Source: Clostridia bacterium (GTDB taxonomy: Bacteria > Bacillota > Clostridia > Oscillospirales > Acutalibacteraceae). Taken from it: a DNA stretch of 53,847 nt. Positions 53,421 through 53,847 of the stretch are shown one piece after another; position 1 is the first letter of the stretch, and every line of letters begins with the position of its first letter. The stretch spans positions 1 through 53,847 of the forward strand of contig JAFZFT010000067.1 of assembly GCA_017555765.1 (NCBI GenBank), written 5' to 3'. Below the pieces are notes generated by a model. It worked only from the letters and a program-made list of their open reading frames with translations. It was not told the origin of the DNA and ran no database searches. A program made the position numbers and the translations under genes.

Positions 53421-53460
53421 AGAACCTCTTTCAGCTTATGCTGAGGGAGGTTTCTTTTTT
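53421..53460 (+). terminator. Terminator of the hydrogenase operon
   Basis: Stem AACCTC...TCAGC / GCTGA...GAGGTT (53423-53452) followed by TCTTTTTT. Confidence 0.88.
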
Positions 53461-53477
53461 AATTTTCAATAAAACAG

Positions 53478-53506
53478 TTGACCTTATTTATTCCTTGTTG
53501 TAAAAT
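53478..53506 (+). promoter_or_regulatory. Promoter of the alcohol dehydrogenase gene
   Basis: TTGACC (53478-53483), 17-bp spacer, TAAAAT (53501-53506). Confidence 0.8.
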
Positions 53507-53549
53507 ATAGGAAGAGGTAAACCTCTATTAAACAAAAGGAGAAAAAATT

Positions 53550-53847
53550 ATGGCAAACAGATTTGTTCTTAACGAAACATCCTACCACGGCAAGGGCGCA
53601 ATTGCAGAAATTGCAACCGAAATCAAAGCAAGAGGCTTTAAAAAAGCTTTCGTATGCTCCGACCCTGACCTCATCAAGTTTGAGGTTACAAAAAAGGTAA
53701 CAGACATCCTTGACGGTGCAGAAATCGCTTACGATGTTTATTCAAACATCAAGCCTAACCCCACAATCGAAAACGTACAGACCGGCGTTGAAGCCTTCAA
53801 GGCAAGCGGTGCTGACTGCATCGTAGCAATCGGTGGCGGCTCATCAA
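53550..53847 (+). CDS. Iron-containing alcohol dehydrogenase, 5' part only
   Basis: 99 codons are visible before the window ends. The translation starts MANRFVLNETSYHGKGA and reaches the NAD site AIGGGSS, typical of group III iron-dependent dehydrogenases; it resembles lactaldehyde reductase/propanediol oxidoreductase (FucO) most. AAAGGAG is 8 nt upstream. The metal ligands lie outside the window, so substrate and even the exact subfamily stay open. Confidence 0.85.
   Translation, partial: MANRFVLNETSYHGKGAIAEIATEIKARGFKKAFVCSDPDLIKFEVTKKVTDILDGAEIAYDVYSNIKPNPTIENVQTGVEAFKASGADCIVAIGGGSS

Overview
This looks like a chromosomal segment of an anaerobic, spore-lineage Firmicute of class Clostridia, most like Ruminococcaceae/Oscillospirales. 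Supporting signs are strong GGAGG-type ribosome binding sites, sigma-A promoters with almost invariant 17-bp spacers, spoIID and cwlD-type genes, T-box leaders, ferredoxin-dependent oxidoreductases and a full [FeFe]-hydrogenase maturation set. No rRNA, tRNA, CRISPR, IS element or phage gene was seen. The genus assignment is inference.

Region 1 (1-1437): a PhoB-type response regulator and its histidine kinase, the kinase cut by the window edge.

Region 2 (1446-13780), the most interesting part, has three transcription units on the minus strand. (a) A six-gene operon: P-loop ATPase, then delta, alpha, beta and gamma subunits of a 2-oxoacid:ferredoxin oxidoreductase, then a branched-chain aminotransferase. 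(b) A T-box leader whose specifier reads AUC (Ile) in front of an HTH-cupin-acyl-CoA synthetase fusion. (c) A T-box leader whose specifier reads CUC (Leu) in front of a 2-isopropylmalate-synthase-like protein that has lost its catalytic motifs, a TIM-barrel/acyl-CoA synthetase fusion and an amidohydrolase. Together these suggest that branched short-chain acids (2-methylbutyrate, isovalerate, isobutyrate) are activated to CoA thioesters, reductively carboxylated with reduced ferredoxin and transaminated to Ile, Leu and Val. Tandem T-boxes would switch this on when charged tRNA-Ile or tRNA-Leu runs low. The chemistry is known from rumen bacteria. The T-box control, the fusions and the dead LeuA paralogue as one system are, as far as I know, not described.

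Region 3 (13808-25434): housekeeping genes upp, rnhA and trxA, a secreted alpha/beta hydrolase with a Cys nucleophile elbow, a DUF378 protein, lon-engB-GNAT, a zinc uptake operon (zur, znuC and an unusual permease/binding-protein fusion) behind a Zur-type box, and a long-form PRPP synthetase.

Region 4 (25433-29568): the hydrogenase maturation operon (TM1266-family regulator, hydE, hydG, hydF). Its roughly 125-nt leader ends in an intrinsic terminator beside the ribosome binding site and contains a competing antiterminator pairing, so it is a candidate unassigned riboswitch.

Region 5 (29580-47434): a cwlD-radA-DUF6873-like operon; a seven-gene operon gltA - membrane protein - AEC carrier - lgt - folD - Sfp-type PPTase - GPH transporter; spoIID; comM; a secreted SASA esterase with FN3 repeats; and a condensation-domain-like acyltransferase with a zinc-ribbon stub.

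Region 6 (47451-53847): an ldh-type dehydrogenase diverging from a hydrogenase operon (two thioredoxin-like ferredoxins, a PAS-containing sensory-type [FeFe] hydrogenase, a SpoIIE/PP2C-like phosphatase and a catalytic-type [FeFe] hydrogenase), then the start of an iron-dependent alcohol dehydrogenase. Regions 4 and 6 belong together functionally, because the maturases build the H-cluster for these hydrogenases, and the ferredoxin they turn over is the electron donor proposed for region 2.
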